Assembly (NCBI RefSeq): GCF_037055355.1 | Contig: NZ_CP146350.1 | Span: 3,495,001 to 3,559,000 of the forward strand | Source: Streptomyces sp. DG1A-41 | Lineage (GTDB): Bacteria > Actinomycetota > Actinomycetes > Streptomycetales > Streptomycetaceae | Length of the DNA stretch: 64,000 nucleotides | Direction: 5' to 3' | Part shown: positions 34,501 to 44,494 of the stretch, one piece after another | Layout of the letters: every line of letters starts with the position of its first letter | How positions within the stretch are numbered: the first letter of the stretch is position 1 | Program-made: the position numbers and the translations under genes | The notes under the pieces: model-generated | Databases searched by the model: none | What the model was told of the DNA's origin: nothing | Seen by the model: only the letters and a program-made list of their open reading frames with translations

Positions 34501-36525
34501 GTCCTGGAACCGCTCGCGGGCGTCGTCGCCGAAGTAGTCCCCGCCGCCGCTCTTCGCACGGGGCATGCGCAGGCCGAAGTCGTAGATCCAGACCACGCTC
34601 CGGTCCGAGCAGCGCAGCTCGTACGGCCTCTCGTCGACGACCTCGACGCCGAGCCGGTTGAGGACCGGCAGCACCGCCGACAGGGAGATGGCGTCGCCCG
34701 TGCGGTAGATCTTGAAGCGGCGCTCCTCGGGGGCGGCGCCCACCGGCTCGTAGAGGCTGAGCGCGAAGTCCTTGCCCTCCTCGCCGTTCAGCTGTTCGAG
34801 GTGGATGAGGTCGGCGACCGCCGCGCGCGGATTGTGGTCGGCCTTGTAGCCCTCGGGGAAGGCGTGCGCGTACCGGCGCATCAGTTCCGCCGCGTGCTCC
34901 TCGCCGAGCTCGGCGTTGAGCGCCTCGGCGAAGGCGTCCTCCCAGGAGCGGGCGGCCTCCACCAGCCGGGCCTCGATGCGCTCCTTGTCGGCGTCGGACA
35001 GCTCGGGCAGCTCCGTGCCCTGCGGGACCCGGACCACGAAGTGCAGCCGGGACAGGATCGACTCGGTGTTCCAGGCCGTGAAGTCGACGCTGATGCCGCC
35101 GAGCTCCTCCTTCAGGATCTCGATGATCCGCAGGCGGACGGCCGTGGTGTAGCGGTCGCGCGGCAGGTAGACGAGGGCCGAGTAGTAGCGCCCGTACTCG
35201 TCCTGGCGCAGGTAGAGCCTCAGCCGCCTGCGCTCCTGGAGGTAGAGGACGGAGGTGACGATGGCCCGCAGCTCGTCGACGGGGGTCTGGAACAGCTCGT
35301 CGCGCGGGTACGTCTCCAGGATCTGGAGCAGGTCCCGGCCGTCGTGGCTGTTGGGCGAGAACCCGGCCTGTTCGAGGACCTCCTCGACCTTGCGCCGGAT
35401 GACCGGGACCCGGCGCACGGACTCGGTGTAGGCGGCGGAGGAGAACAGTCCGAGGAAGCGCCGCTCGCCGATGACATTGCCCTCGGCGTCGAATTTCTTG
35501 ACCCCGATGTAGTCCAGGTACGACGGCCGGTGCACGGTCGCCCGGCTGTTCGCCTTGGTCAGGACGAGCAGCTTGTGCTCGCGCGCCTTGGCCCGGGCGT
35601 CGGCGGGCAGCCGCTCGAAGGACGGGCTGACCGGGTGGCTCTCCTGGTCGGAGTGGTGCGGGTCGGCGCGCAGGATGCCGAGGCCGGTGCCGGGCACGGC
35701 GGCCAGCGAGTCGTCCCCGCGCAGCTGGTACTCGCGGTAGCCGAGGAAGGTGAAGTGGTCGTCGGCCAGCCAGCGCAGCAGCTCGCGGGCCTCCTCGACC
35801 TGGGGTCCGGGCAGGTCAGCGGGGATGGGCTCGTCCGGCAGCCCCTCCGCCAGCCGGGTCGCCGCTTCCCGCATCTTGCCCCAGTCCTCGACGGCCTCGC
35901 GGGCGTCGGACAGCACCCGCAGCAGGTCGGCGGTGATCTGCTTCAGATCGGCCCGGTCGGTCTCGCGGTCGATCTCGACATGGATCCAGGACTCGACGTG
36001 CGCGTCGTGCGGAAGGTCGCCGACGACGGTCGCGGGAGAGGGCAGCACCTCGATGAGCTTGCCGGTGACATCACGCCGCACGACGAACTGCGGGTGGATG
36101 ACGACGTGGATCCCGCGACCCTGCCGCGTCAGCTCATTGGTGACGGAGTCCACGAGGAAGGGCATGTCGTCGGTGACGACCTCGACGACGGAGTGGCTGC
36201 ACGTCCACCCGTTCTCCTCGACCGTGGGAGTGTGCACCCGTACGTTGGCCGTGCCCTGGGGGCGGTTCTCGGCCAGCCGGTAGTGCGAGACTGCGGCTCC
36301 GAAGACATCGACCGGGTCGCGGTCGGTGAGGTCCTCCGGGGCCGTGTGCAGGTAGTAACGCTGGAGGAACGAGAGCAGGGACTCACGATCCGGGGCTCCC
36401 TGGGCGTCTGGGGTCTCCTCGCCCGTCGACCCGGTCGGTAGGTGCCCCCCGACCGGGCTGTTCTCAGCTACCCGGGCGGCCCTCTCGAGCAACTCGGCCT
36501 TGGCTTCGTCCAGCTTGGTCTGCAT
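31564..36525 (-). CDS. gdh: NAD-specific glutamate dehydrogenase, large (GDH-180) type
   Basis: 1,653 residues, matching the ~1,650 of the NAD-dependent glutamate dehydrogenase described from Streptomyces clavuligerus. The start is ATG 36525 (MQTKLDEAKAELLER), preceded by AGGAG and GAGG; an ATG 20 codons upstream lacks such support. The N-terminal half carries ACT-like regulatory modules. The central catalytic core shows VARGGLRWSDR, KGGFV, GIGDMSGDVFGNGML for cofactor binding and GEGGNLGLTQLGR. It deaminates glutamate to 2-oxoglutarate with NAD, so it is chiefly catabolic. It stands alone on its strand with its own terminator. A long open frame on the opposite strand is a codon-bias shadow. 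Confidence 0.96.
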   Translation of the reverse strand: MQTKLDEAKAELLERAARVAENSPVGGHLPTGSTGEETPDAQGAPDRESLLSFLQRYYLHTAPEDLTDRDPVDVFGAAVSHYRLAENRPQGTANVRVHTPTVEENGWTCSHSVVEVVTDDMPFLVDSVTNELTRQGRGIHVVIHPQFVVRRDVTGKLIEVLPSPATVVGDLPHDAHVESWIHVEIDRETDRADLKQITADLLRVLSDAREAVEDWGKMREAATRLAEGLPDEPIPADLPGPQVEEARELLRWLADDHFTFLGYREYQLRGDDSLAAVPGTGLGILRADPHHSDQESHPVSPSFERLPADARAKAREHKLLVLTKANSRATVHRPSYLDYIGVKKFDAEGNVIGERRFLGLFSSAAYTESVRRVPVIRRKVEEVLEQAGFSPNSHDGRDLLQILETYPRDELFQTPVDELRAIVTSVLYLQERRRLRLYLRQDEYGRYYSALVYLPRDRYTTAVRLRIIEILKEELGGISVDFTAWNTESILSRLHFVVRVPQGTELPELSDADKERIEARLVEAARSWEDAFAEALNAELGEEHAAELMRRYAHAFPEGYKADHNPRAAVADLIHLEQLNGEEGKDFALSLYEPVGAAPEERRFKIYRTGDAISLSAVLPVLNRLGVEVVDERPYELRCSDRSVVWIYDFGLRMPRAKSGGGDYFGDDARERFQDAFAATWTGKAENDGFNALVLSAGLTWRQAMVLRAYAKYLRQAASTFSQDYMEDTLRNNVHTTRLLVSLFEARMSPDRQRAGHEIVDALLEELDAALDQVASLDEDRILRSFLTVIKATLRTNFFQEAAGGKPHEYVSMKFDPQAIPDLPAPRPAFEIWVYSPRVEGVHLRFGKVARGGLRWSDRREDFRTEILGLVKAQMVKNTVIVPVGAKGGFVAKQLPDPSVDRDAWMAEGIASYKTFISALLDITDNMVVGEVVPPADVVRHDEDDTYLVVAADKGTATFSDIANGVAEQYNFWLGDAFASGGSAGYDHKGMGITARGAWESVKRHFRELGVNTQAEDFTVVGIGDMSGDVFGNGMLLSEHIRLVAAFDHRHIFIDPNPDAATSYAERRRLFELPRSSWEDYNKELLSAGGGIFPRTAKAIPVNAHIREALGIEAKVTKLTPADLMKAILQAPVDLLWNGGIGTYVKSSPESNADVGDKANDAIRVDGKDLRVKVVGEGGNLGLTQLGRIEFALHGGRINTDAIDNSAGVDTSDHEVNIKILLNGLVADGDMTVKQRNRLLAEMTDEVGHLVLRNNYAQNTAIANALAQSGAMLHAQQRFMKHLVREGHLDRALEFLPTDRQIRERLAQGQGLTGPETAVLLAYTKITVAEELLRTSLPDDPYLRGLLHAYFPTELREQFPDRLDGHPLRREITTTVLVNDTVNTGGTTYLHRLREETGASLEEIVRAQTAARVIFRQSPVWDGVEALDNKVEADVQTRIRLHSRRLVERGTRWLLNNRPQPLQLAETVDFFAERVEQVWGQLPKLLRGADLEWYQKIYDELTDAGVPDELATRVAGFSSAFPTLDIVSVADRMGREPLDVAEVYYDLADRLRITQLMDRIIELPRADRWQSMARAAIREDLYAAHAALTADVLAVGDGAATPEQRYKAWEQKNAAILGRARTTLEEIQGSEAFDLANLSVAMRTMRTLLRTHS

Positions 36526-36985
36526 TGTCCTCTGGCTCCTGTCGCGCGCCGTTGCGTGACGTAGAAGGAAGTACGGCCTCTGCACTTACGACGTCACGCC
36601 GTGACACGGGGTATCCGGTCTGCTCCGACGCTATGCCGCAAGGTGAGATGAGCGGGGGTGTCTGAGCCGTTCTTGAGCTGCCCCACGGGTGTGAGGCTGC
36701 TCTCTGCGACGCCTCGGTCCGGGTGGTGCTCGGCGTCCCGGGAGTCCTCGAAGCCCCGTCCCGCCCGCGAAGACCAGCGACCGCCGCCCGGTCACGGATG
36801 TGGTCCGTGCTCTCCGGGCGCAGGGCAGGGACGACGACGTCCCCGCGAACTATCGCGCTGATCACGCCACCAAGGCTATCGCTCCTCACAGGGGGCCCGT
36901 CATGAGCCGTATGTGTACAAAACCAGGCCGAGAAGTTTGACGTTCTGCACAGTGAGCGCACGCAGCTACGGCCGAGTGGCCGCCC
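36526..36985. other. Upstream region of gdh, no gene seen
   Basis: 460 bp between the gdh start and a repeat copy. It should hold the gdh promoter; I see no convincing -35/-10 pair. A TGACGTCAC-like stretch is present near 36587-36602 on the minus strand. No frame here has coding-like content or a ribosome site. Confidence 0.5.
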
Positions 36986-37107
36986 TAGCCGCGGGCAGTC
37001 GTGCCGCTTGGGGCGATGGGGGTCCCCCCTGCTCGAGCGAAGCCGGGAGGTTGGGAAGGGTGGGCGCAGCGGCACCCCGCTCCGCCGGGCTGCGCACTCA
37101 CCCGGAC
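36986..37107. repeat. Dispersed intergenic repeat, copy 3 (long form)
   Basis: Begins TAGCCGCGGGCAGTCGTGCC. Relative to copies 1-2 it has an extra block of about 45 bp centred on CCCCTGCTCGAGCGAAGCC. It ends with GCGCAGC ... GCTGCGC, which can pair. It lies just beyond the 3' end of the HAD gene. Confidence 0.8.
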
Positions 37108-37131
37108 CCAGCCCAACCGCCGAGCACCTGC

Positions 37132-37797
37132 CTACGCCGCCAGCCGCTCCGCCTCCGCCACGGCCTCCTCAAGCGTGTCCACGACCGGCACCCCCACCGA
37201 CTCCAGACTCGCCCGACTGTGCGACCCCCCGGTATACAGCACGGCCCTCGCCCCCACATACTGCGCAGCCACCGCATCATCCGCGGCATCCCCGATCACA
37301 ACGGTCCGCTCCGGCACCACCCCCCTCAGCGACTCCAGATGCCGCACCATGTGCTCGGCCTTGCTGCCCCCCGACGGCCCGGTCCGCCCATCCACCCGTA
37401 TGAAGTGCGGCTCGATCCCGAACCCCCGCACCAACGGCACGAGCTCCTCGTGCACATACATGCTCAGAATCGACTGACTGCGCCCGGCCGACCGCCACTC
37501 CGCCAACAGCTCCACGGCCCCCACCGTCAGCTCACACCTCACCCGGTGCTCCGCGTAGTACCGATGGAAGATGTCGTCCATGACCTCCCACTCGGCCTCG
37601 GTCGGCAGCCGCCCGATCAGCCGCTCATAGAACTTCGGCACCGGCACGCAGTACAGCTCCCGGTACTTCTCCAGCGTCAGCGGCTCCAGCCCCAGCTCGG
37701 CGAACGCCGCGTTCGTCGCCCCGATGATCGCGTCGATGTCGTGGAACAGCGTCCCGTTCCAGTCCCAGACAATGTGCGCGCCCGTCTGCTTGCCCAT
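37132..37797 (-). CDS. HAD superfamily hydrolase (phosphatase-like)
   Basis: 221 residues from ATG 37797. The nucleophile motif reads WDWNGTLFHD, with Asp12 as expected nucleophile but Asn14 where most HAD phosphatases have a second Asp. A cap domain follows, then a Ser/Lys region (GGSKAEH) and VVIGDAADDAVAAQYVG as the metal-binding motif. It resembles phosphoglycolate-phosphatase-type enzymes, but the substrate is not readable. A DNA-damage-type promoter ends seven bases before the ATG, implying a leaderless message and excluding a start ten codons upstream. Confidence 0.88.
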   Translation of the reverse strand: MGKQTGAHIVWDWNGTLFHDIDAIIGATNAAFAELGLEPLTLEKYRELYCVPVPKFYERLIGRLPTEAEWEVMDDIFHRYYAEHRVRCELTVGAVELLAEWRSAGRSQSILSMYVHEELVPLVRGFGIEPHFIRVDGRTGPSGGSKAEHMVRHLESLRGVVPERTVVIGDAADDAVAAQYVGARAVLYTGGSHSRASLESVGVPVVDTLEEAVAEAERLAA

Positions 37798-37804
37798 GCC
37801 CCAA

Positions 37805-37827
37805 AAAGTACCCGCCCCCACTGACAA
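37805..37827 (-). promoter_or_regulatory. DNA-damage (RecA-NDp / PafBC-type) promoter of the HAD gene
   Basis: On the minus strand: TTGTCAGTG, 8 bases, then TACTTT. This matches the LexA-independent DNA-damage promoter consensus of actinobacteria, tTGTCRgtg-N8-TAnnnT. Seven bases separate the -10 from the ATG, so the transcript probably starts at the ATG. Confidence 0.75.
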
Positions 37828-37885
37828 TCAAGAGAACGGCAACTCAACGCGCCCCCCTGAACGCCGAGAGCACCCGCCCCGGCGC

Positions 37886-38401
37886 TCAGTCCCCGCGCCC
37901 CACCAGGTTCGCAATCTCCTGCGTGGCGAACCACAGCAACTCGTGGTCCTCCGCTCCGTCCACGACGAACTGCGCGTCGTCGTCCCCACCGTCCGCCGCC
38001 GGCAGCGCCTCGGCCGCCGCCGTCACATCCGCCTCCGCATCCGCGGCGTCGACATGCACGGACGCCGCTTTGGCCAGCGCGACGGCGCCGGCGACCCGCA
38101 CTTCCCCCAGCGCCGACGGGTCCAGCCCCCGGTCGGGATCCGCGCTCGCGGCCCGGTCGGGCACGTCCACGGCCACCACGACCCGCCGCCGCGGCGCCTC
38201 CGGCTCGGCCGCCAGCAGCCGCAGCGAGGCCAGCGCGGCCCGGCTCAGCGCCGCGTACTCCAGTTCCTCGATGTCGTCGGAGAGGTACCACTCGCGCAGC
38301 CCTGGCGTCACGGCGTACGCGACGAACGGCCCGGCTCCCAGCTCACCCGTCTTGTACGCCTCGGCGAGACGGGGGAGGGTCAGGGGCACGTAGACACGCA
38401 T
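37886..38401 (-). CDS. Conserved actinobacterial protein (DUF6912-like)
   Basis: 171 residues from ATG 38401 (MRVYVPLTLPRLAEAYKTGEL); GGAAG lies about nine bases upstream. It starts with the RVYVP strand and a conserved AYAVTPGLREWY motif, has an acidic middle part, and ends ELLWFATQEIANLV. I recognise it as a small actinobacterial family of unknown function that is often near HAD and UvrD-like genes. It has no signal or membrane segment. It lies 88 bp upstream of the HAD gene on the same strand, but that gene has its own promoter. Confidence 0.75.
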   Translation of the reverse strand: MRVYVPLTLPRLAEAYKTGELGAGPFVAYAVTPGLREWYLSDDIEELEYAALSRAALASLRLLAAEPEAPRRRVVVAVDVPDRAASADPDRGLDPSALGEVRVAGAVALAKAASVHVDAADAEADVTAAAEALPAADGGDDDAQFVVDGAEDHELLWFATQEIANLVGRGD

Positions 38402-38709
38402 GGCTGGCCGCTTCCTTTGGGGTCGTTGCATGGTCGGAGGGCTCCGGAGGGCCTTCAGGATACGTGCGGTGCGTCCCCTTTCGAGTTCCGCCCTGTGACG
38501 CCGGACGCGGCAACTCCGGGCCCGGCATTCACCCGGCGCACCCCCGCGCTGACTGGCTTCCCGCCCTCCACACCACCCGGATAGGTGAACATTTCGGCGC
38601 CTGCCATACGGGGTCCGCTTCCTTGCCCCCGCCCCCGTCGGCCCCGTACAAGATCACCAGCTCGAAGTTACTCTCCGGTATCAACCGGGCCCACGAAACG
38701 GGGACCCCC
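38402..38709. other. Divergent promoter region
   Basis: 308 bp between divergent genes. On the plus strand a weak promoter-like pair, TTGCCC (38623) and TACAAG (38647) 18 bases apart, precedes the Rv3235-like gene. No coding frame is convincing. Confidence 0.3.
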
Positions 38710-39519
38710 ATGAACAAGGTCATGACCAGGGCACAACAGCGCCCGGGCACCCGCCCACCAGCCCGCCGCGACCCACGCCGCCCCGGCGGCAGCGCCAACC
38801 CACGCACACCCGGCAGCACGGCCCCACGCCCCGCCGGGACCCCCACTCACCACACCCTCAGCAGCACCACCCCGCCACGCACCACTGGCGGCACCACCTC
38901 ACGCACCCCCGCGCCCTCCTCTCCCCACACTCCCGGCAGCACCGCCCCGCCGCGCACCCCCGGCGGAGGCCCCGCCCGCACCCCGGCAGCCGACGGCCGC
39001 CCTCCGGGCTCCGCCCGCACCGCGAGGCCCCGCACCCGCCCCAGGGACACCCGCCCCCCGACACCTTCCGCCGCCCCCACAGCACCCCGCAGGGCGCCGC
39101 GAACCACCGCCCCGGCCCCCAGGGACACCACACCACGCGTCCCCGCCCAGCACCCCCACCGCCCGGTTCCGGTCCCCCACCCCCTCCCCACCGACGTCTT
39201 CGCCGACCTCCTCGTGGCCGTCCTCAGCGGCCACCGCCCCGTCCACTCGATGCTCCGCCACACCCGGGGCCGTGCCTACGACGAACTGGCCTGGCTCGCC
39301 GAACGCGGCCCCCTGCGCACCCGCGGCGCCCGCCCCGTCGTCCGCGACATCGGCTACTTCGAACCCCGCCCCGGCGCCATCGAGGCCTTCGCCCGCATCG
39401 GCGCCGGCGACCAACTGCGCGCCATGGCCTTCCGCCTGGAGCTCGGCCAGGACCTCCGCTGGCGTTGCACGGCAGTGGAACTCGGCGGTCCCCGCCCGCC
39501 CCGCGCAGAGGCCGACTGA
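38710..39519 (+). CDS. Rv3235-like protein (DUF6459)
   Basis: 269 residues. The first ~155 are a Thr/Pro/Arg-rich, probably disordered segment. The rest is a compact domain: TDVFADLLVAVLSGHRPVHSML, then GYFEPRPGAIEAFARI and a final AMAFRLELGQDLRWRCTAVELG. This fits the Rv3235 family, which in actinobacteria commonly lies beside secA as here. The function is unknown; the domain looks NTF2/cystatin-like in size. GGGGA before the ATG is the likely ribosome site. It converges on secA with a shared hairpin between. Confidence 0.82.
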   Translation: MNKVMTRAQQRPGTRPPARRDPRRPGGSANPRTPGSTAPRPAGTPTHHTLSSTTPPRTTGGTTSRTPAPSSPHTPGSTAPPRTPGGGPARTPAADGRPPGSARTARPRTRPRDTRPPTPSAAPTAPRRAPRTTAPAPRDTTPRVPAQHPHRPVPVPHPLPTDVFADLLVAVLSGHRPVHSMLRHTRGRAYDELAWLAERGPLRTRGARPVVRDIGYFEPRPGAIEAFARIGAGDQLRAMAFRLELGQDLRWRCTAVELGGPRPPRAEAD

Positions 39520-39559
39520 GCATCGCCCAAGGCGGCACAGCCGCCGGTTTCGGCAAGCC

Positions 39560-39593
39560 GAAGGGCCGGACACCCTCGGGTGCCCGGCCCTTC
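39560..39593. terminator. Bidirectional hairpin between the Rv3235-like gene and secA
   Basis: Ten-bp stem GAAGGGCCGG / CCGGCCCTTC, extended after one mismatch by CACCC / GGGTG. It lies 40 bp after the plus-strand stop and 27 bp after the secA stop. Confidence 0.8.
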
Positions 39594-39619
39594 ACGCCGC
39601 TACGGTGCCTCAGCGGCCG

Positions 39620-42466
<2,847 letters not shown>

Positions 42467-42745
42467 GGGGGTTGGTCTCCTTGCCGGTCGGGCCTGGGAC
42501 GGTCGCTTACCACTTGACTTACTGAGCAACGGCCATCGTATGCGAGGACCCCACCGCGCCGGGAGGGCCTGCCGTGACGGCGACCGTCCGCTGCTTCATT
42601 TCGCCTTCACTCTGCCTCAAAGGGGACAACGTCCGGGCCCCTCGGATGGTGCCGCATCCCCCGCCCGGATTACGCGAGGCGTGATCACTCCCTCACTCAC
42701 GGCAAACAGATGGCGATTGCAGGGGCCTCCGACCAGAATCGGCCG

Positions 42746-43315
42746 ATGGACCCCGTCACCCTCACCACGGACCGCCTCCTGATGCGCACGGTCGGCCCCC
42801 AGGACACCGACGCGGTGTACGACGCCTGTCAGGACCCCGACATCCAGCGCTGGACCACGATCCCTTCGCCGTACCTCCGCGAGAACGCCGAGGCCTTCAC
42901 GGAACAGTTGGTCCCCGACGGCTGGGCGGACGGCTCCATGTACACCTTCGGCGTCTTCCTCCACTCCGGAGAACTCGCCGGCATGCTCGGCATGACCATG
43001 CGCGCCCTGGGCATGGGCGAGATCGGCTTCTGGGCCGCCAAGCAGCACCGCTCCCGCGGCTACGTCACGGAGGCCGTGCTCACCGCCTGCCGCTGGGCCT
43101 TCGTCCACGCCGCGATCGACCGCATCGAGTGGCGCGCCGAGGTGGGCAACCGGGCCTCCCGCGCGGTAGCGGAACGAGCCGGCTTCACCATCGAAGGCAC
43201 ACTGCGCGCCTCGACCAACAACAAGGGCGTACGCCGCGACACCTGGGTCGGCTCCTTGCTCCCCTCGGACTTGGGCCTCCCTTCGACGGCCCCCTACTTG
43301 CCGGCGCTCGCGTAG
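42746..43315 (+). CDS. GNAT N-acetyltransferase (RimJ/RimL-like)
   Basis: 189 residues from ATG 42746 (MDPVTLTTDRLLMRTV). RimJ/RimL pattern: TDRLLMR at the start, GEIGFWAAKQHRSRGYVTEAV with the acetyl-CoA loop RSRGY, and NRASRAVAERAGFTIEGTLR at the C-terminus. The acceptor may be a protein N-terminus or a small molecule. An IS element begins 8 bp after the stop, so the 3' untranslated region has been interrupted. No clear ribosome site precedes the ATG. Confidence 0.9.
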   Translation: MDPVTLTTDRLLMRTVGPQDTDAVYDACQDPDIQRWTTIPSPYLRENAEAFTEQLVPDGWADGSMYTFGVFLHSGELAGMLGMTMRALGMGEIGFWAAKQHRSRGYVTEAVLTACRWAFVHAAIDRIEWRAEVGNRASRAVAERAGFTIEGTLRASTNNKGVRRDTWVGSLLPSDLGLPSTAPYLPALA

Positions 43316-43323
43316 CTGCCTAG

Positions 43324-44289
43324 ATGAATGAGTCCGATGTGTGTGCTGGTCGCGACCATGGCGAAGGGCGCCCGTTGGTCAGTGTGTGAAGACAAACCTG
43401 GACGCCCTTCTGGCGGCACTGTACGTGTTCATCGACGACCATGTGGCGCCTTGTCGCCGGATCGGGCGACCCCCGAAACTGACGGACGCCGAACTGCTGT
43501 GCCTGGCGGTCGCCCAGGTCCTGCTCGGCTTTCCCTCTGCCCGGCACTGGATCCGCTTCGCCCACGCCCGGTTGGGCCACCTCTTCCGCTACCTGCCCCA
43601 GCAATCGGCCTACAACAAGCGCCTCAACGCCGCCGGGCCGCTGATCAGCCATGTGATCGAGGCCCTGGCCCGGCAGGTGCCGACCTGGCACGACAGCCTC
43701 CGGCTGATCGACTCCACCCCGCTGCCCTGCGCCGCCTCCCGCGAGACCGTCAAGCGCTCCGACCTGGCCGGGCACGCCGGATACGGCTACTGCCGCAGCC
43801 ATTCCCGGTTCTTCTGGGGGTTCCGGCTGTACCTGGTCACCACCGCCGAGGGCATGCCCGTCTCCTGGTGTCTGGCCAACCCGAAACTCGGAGAGCGGGA
43901 GGTGATGGCCGCTCTGCTGGAACGCGACCATCACCTGACCCGGGCGGGGCAGGTGATCCTGGCCGACAAGGGCTTCGCCGGCCGGGAGTTCGAAGTCTTC
44001 GTCACCGACCGGCTCGGCGCCCACCTGGTACGGCCGGACCGCAAGGACGAACCGGCCCGCTTCGGCAAGATCGCGCGTGTCCGCCAGTGGATCGAGGCCG
44101 TCATCGACACCCTCAAGGGCCAGCTCAGCCTGGAACAGCACGGCGGCAGAACCCCGGCCGGAGTCTTCGCCCGAACCGCCCAACGCCTGCTGGCCCTGGC
44201 CACCGCGATCTGGCACAACTGGCACACCGGAGCAACGGCCAAACGCTCGCTGATCGCGTACGACCACTGAAGACTTCGGACTCATTCAT
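43324..44289 (+). mobile_element. Insertion sequence, IS982-like, about 966 bp
   Basis: Perfect 14-bp terminal inverted repeats ATGAATGAGTCCGA / TCGGACTCATTCAT bound a single transposase gene. The 4-bp CTAG (43320-43323 and 44290-44293) is present on both sides as the likely target duplication. As CTAG is itself palindromic, the apparent inverted repeat extends to 17-18 bp. The element sits between the acetyltransferase gene and a copy of the dispersed repeat. Confidence 0.9.
43386..44270 (+). CDS. DDE transposase, IS982-like
   Basis: 294 residues from GTG 43386 (VKTNLDALLAALYVFIDDH); a GTG at 43341 would add 15 residues inside the IS end. The catalytic DDE triad is seen as LRLIDSTPL, LADKGFAGREF and RQWIEAVIDTLK. 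GYGYCRSHSRFFWGFRLYLVTT lies between the first two. This layout fits the IS982 family as I know it; assignment is tentative. The frame is intact, so the element may be active. Confidence 0.88.
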   Translation: MKTNLDALLAALYVFIDDHVAPCRRIGRPPKLTDAELLCLAVAQVLLGFPSARHWIRFAHARLGHLFRYLPQQSAYNKRLNAAGPLISHVIEALARQVPTWHDSLRLIDSTPLPCAASRETVKRSDLAGHAGYGYCRSHSRFFWGFRLYLVTTAEGMPVSWCLANPKLGEREVMAALLERDHHLTRAGQVILADKGFAGREFEVFVTDRLGAHLVRPDRKDEPARFGKIARVRQWIEAVIDTLKGQLSLEQHGGRTPAGVFARTAQRLLALATAIWHNWHTGATAKRSLIAYDH

Positions 44290-44290
44290 C

Positions 44291-44414
44291 TAGCTGCGGG
44301 CAGTCGTGCCGCTGGGGCGATGGGGGTCTCCCCTGCTCGAGCGAAGCCGAGAGCTTGGGGGAGGGTGGGCGCAGCGGCACCCCGCTCCGCCGGGCTGCGC
44401 ACCCACCCCGCCCC
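44291..44414. repeat. Dispersed intergenic repeat, copy 4 (long form)
   Basis: Begins TAGCTGCGGGCAGTCGTGCC directly at the IS target. It carries the long-form insert (CTCCCCTGCTCGAGCGAAGC ... GAGAGCTTGGGGGAG) and ends GGGTGGGCGCAGC ... GCTGCGCACCCACC, able to pair over 13 bp with one bulge. Before the IS arrived it would have lain just after the acetyltransferase gene. Confidence 0.82.
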
Positions 44415-44463
44415 AGCCCCAACGCACAGCACCCCGCACGCGACCCCGCAGCTCACCACCCCT

Positions 44464-44486
44464 CTGTCAGTCCCACCCCCTATCGT
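44464..44486 (+). promoter_or_regulatory. DNA-damage (RecA-NDp / PafBC-type) promoter of the YcaQ-like gene
   Basis: CTGTCAGTC, 8 bases, TATCGT fits tTGTCRgtg-N8-TAnnnT in all the strongly conserved positions. Eight bases separate the -10 from ATG 44495, implying a leaderless message. Confidence 0.65.
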
Positions 44487-44494
44487 GCAAAACC

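Noticed and set aside
31570..36441. A 1,600-codon open frame on the plus strand across gdh
   Set aside because: It is exactly antisense to a clearly recognised enzyme gene. In DNA with very G/C-rich third positions, the opposite strand often stays open. No ribosome site or known domain.
36658..36905. Small plus-strand frames upstream of gdh
   Set aside because: No ribosome site, poor coding-like content and no resemblance to any protein I know.
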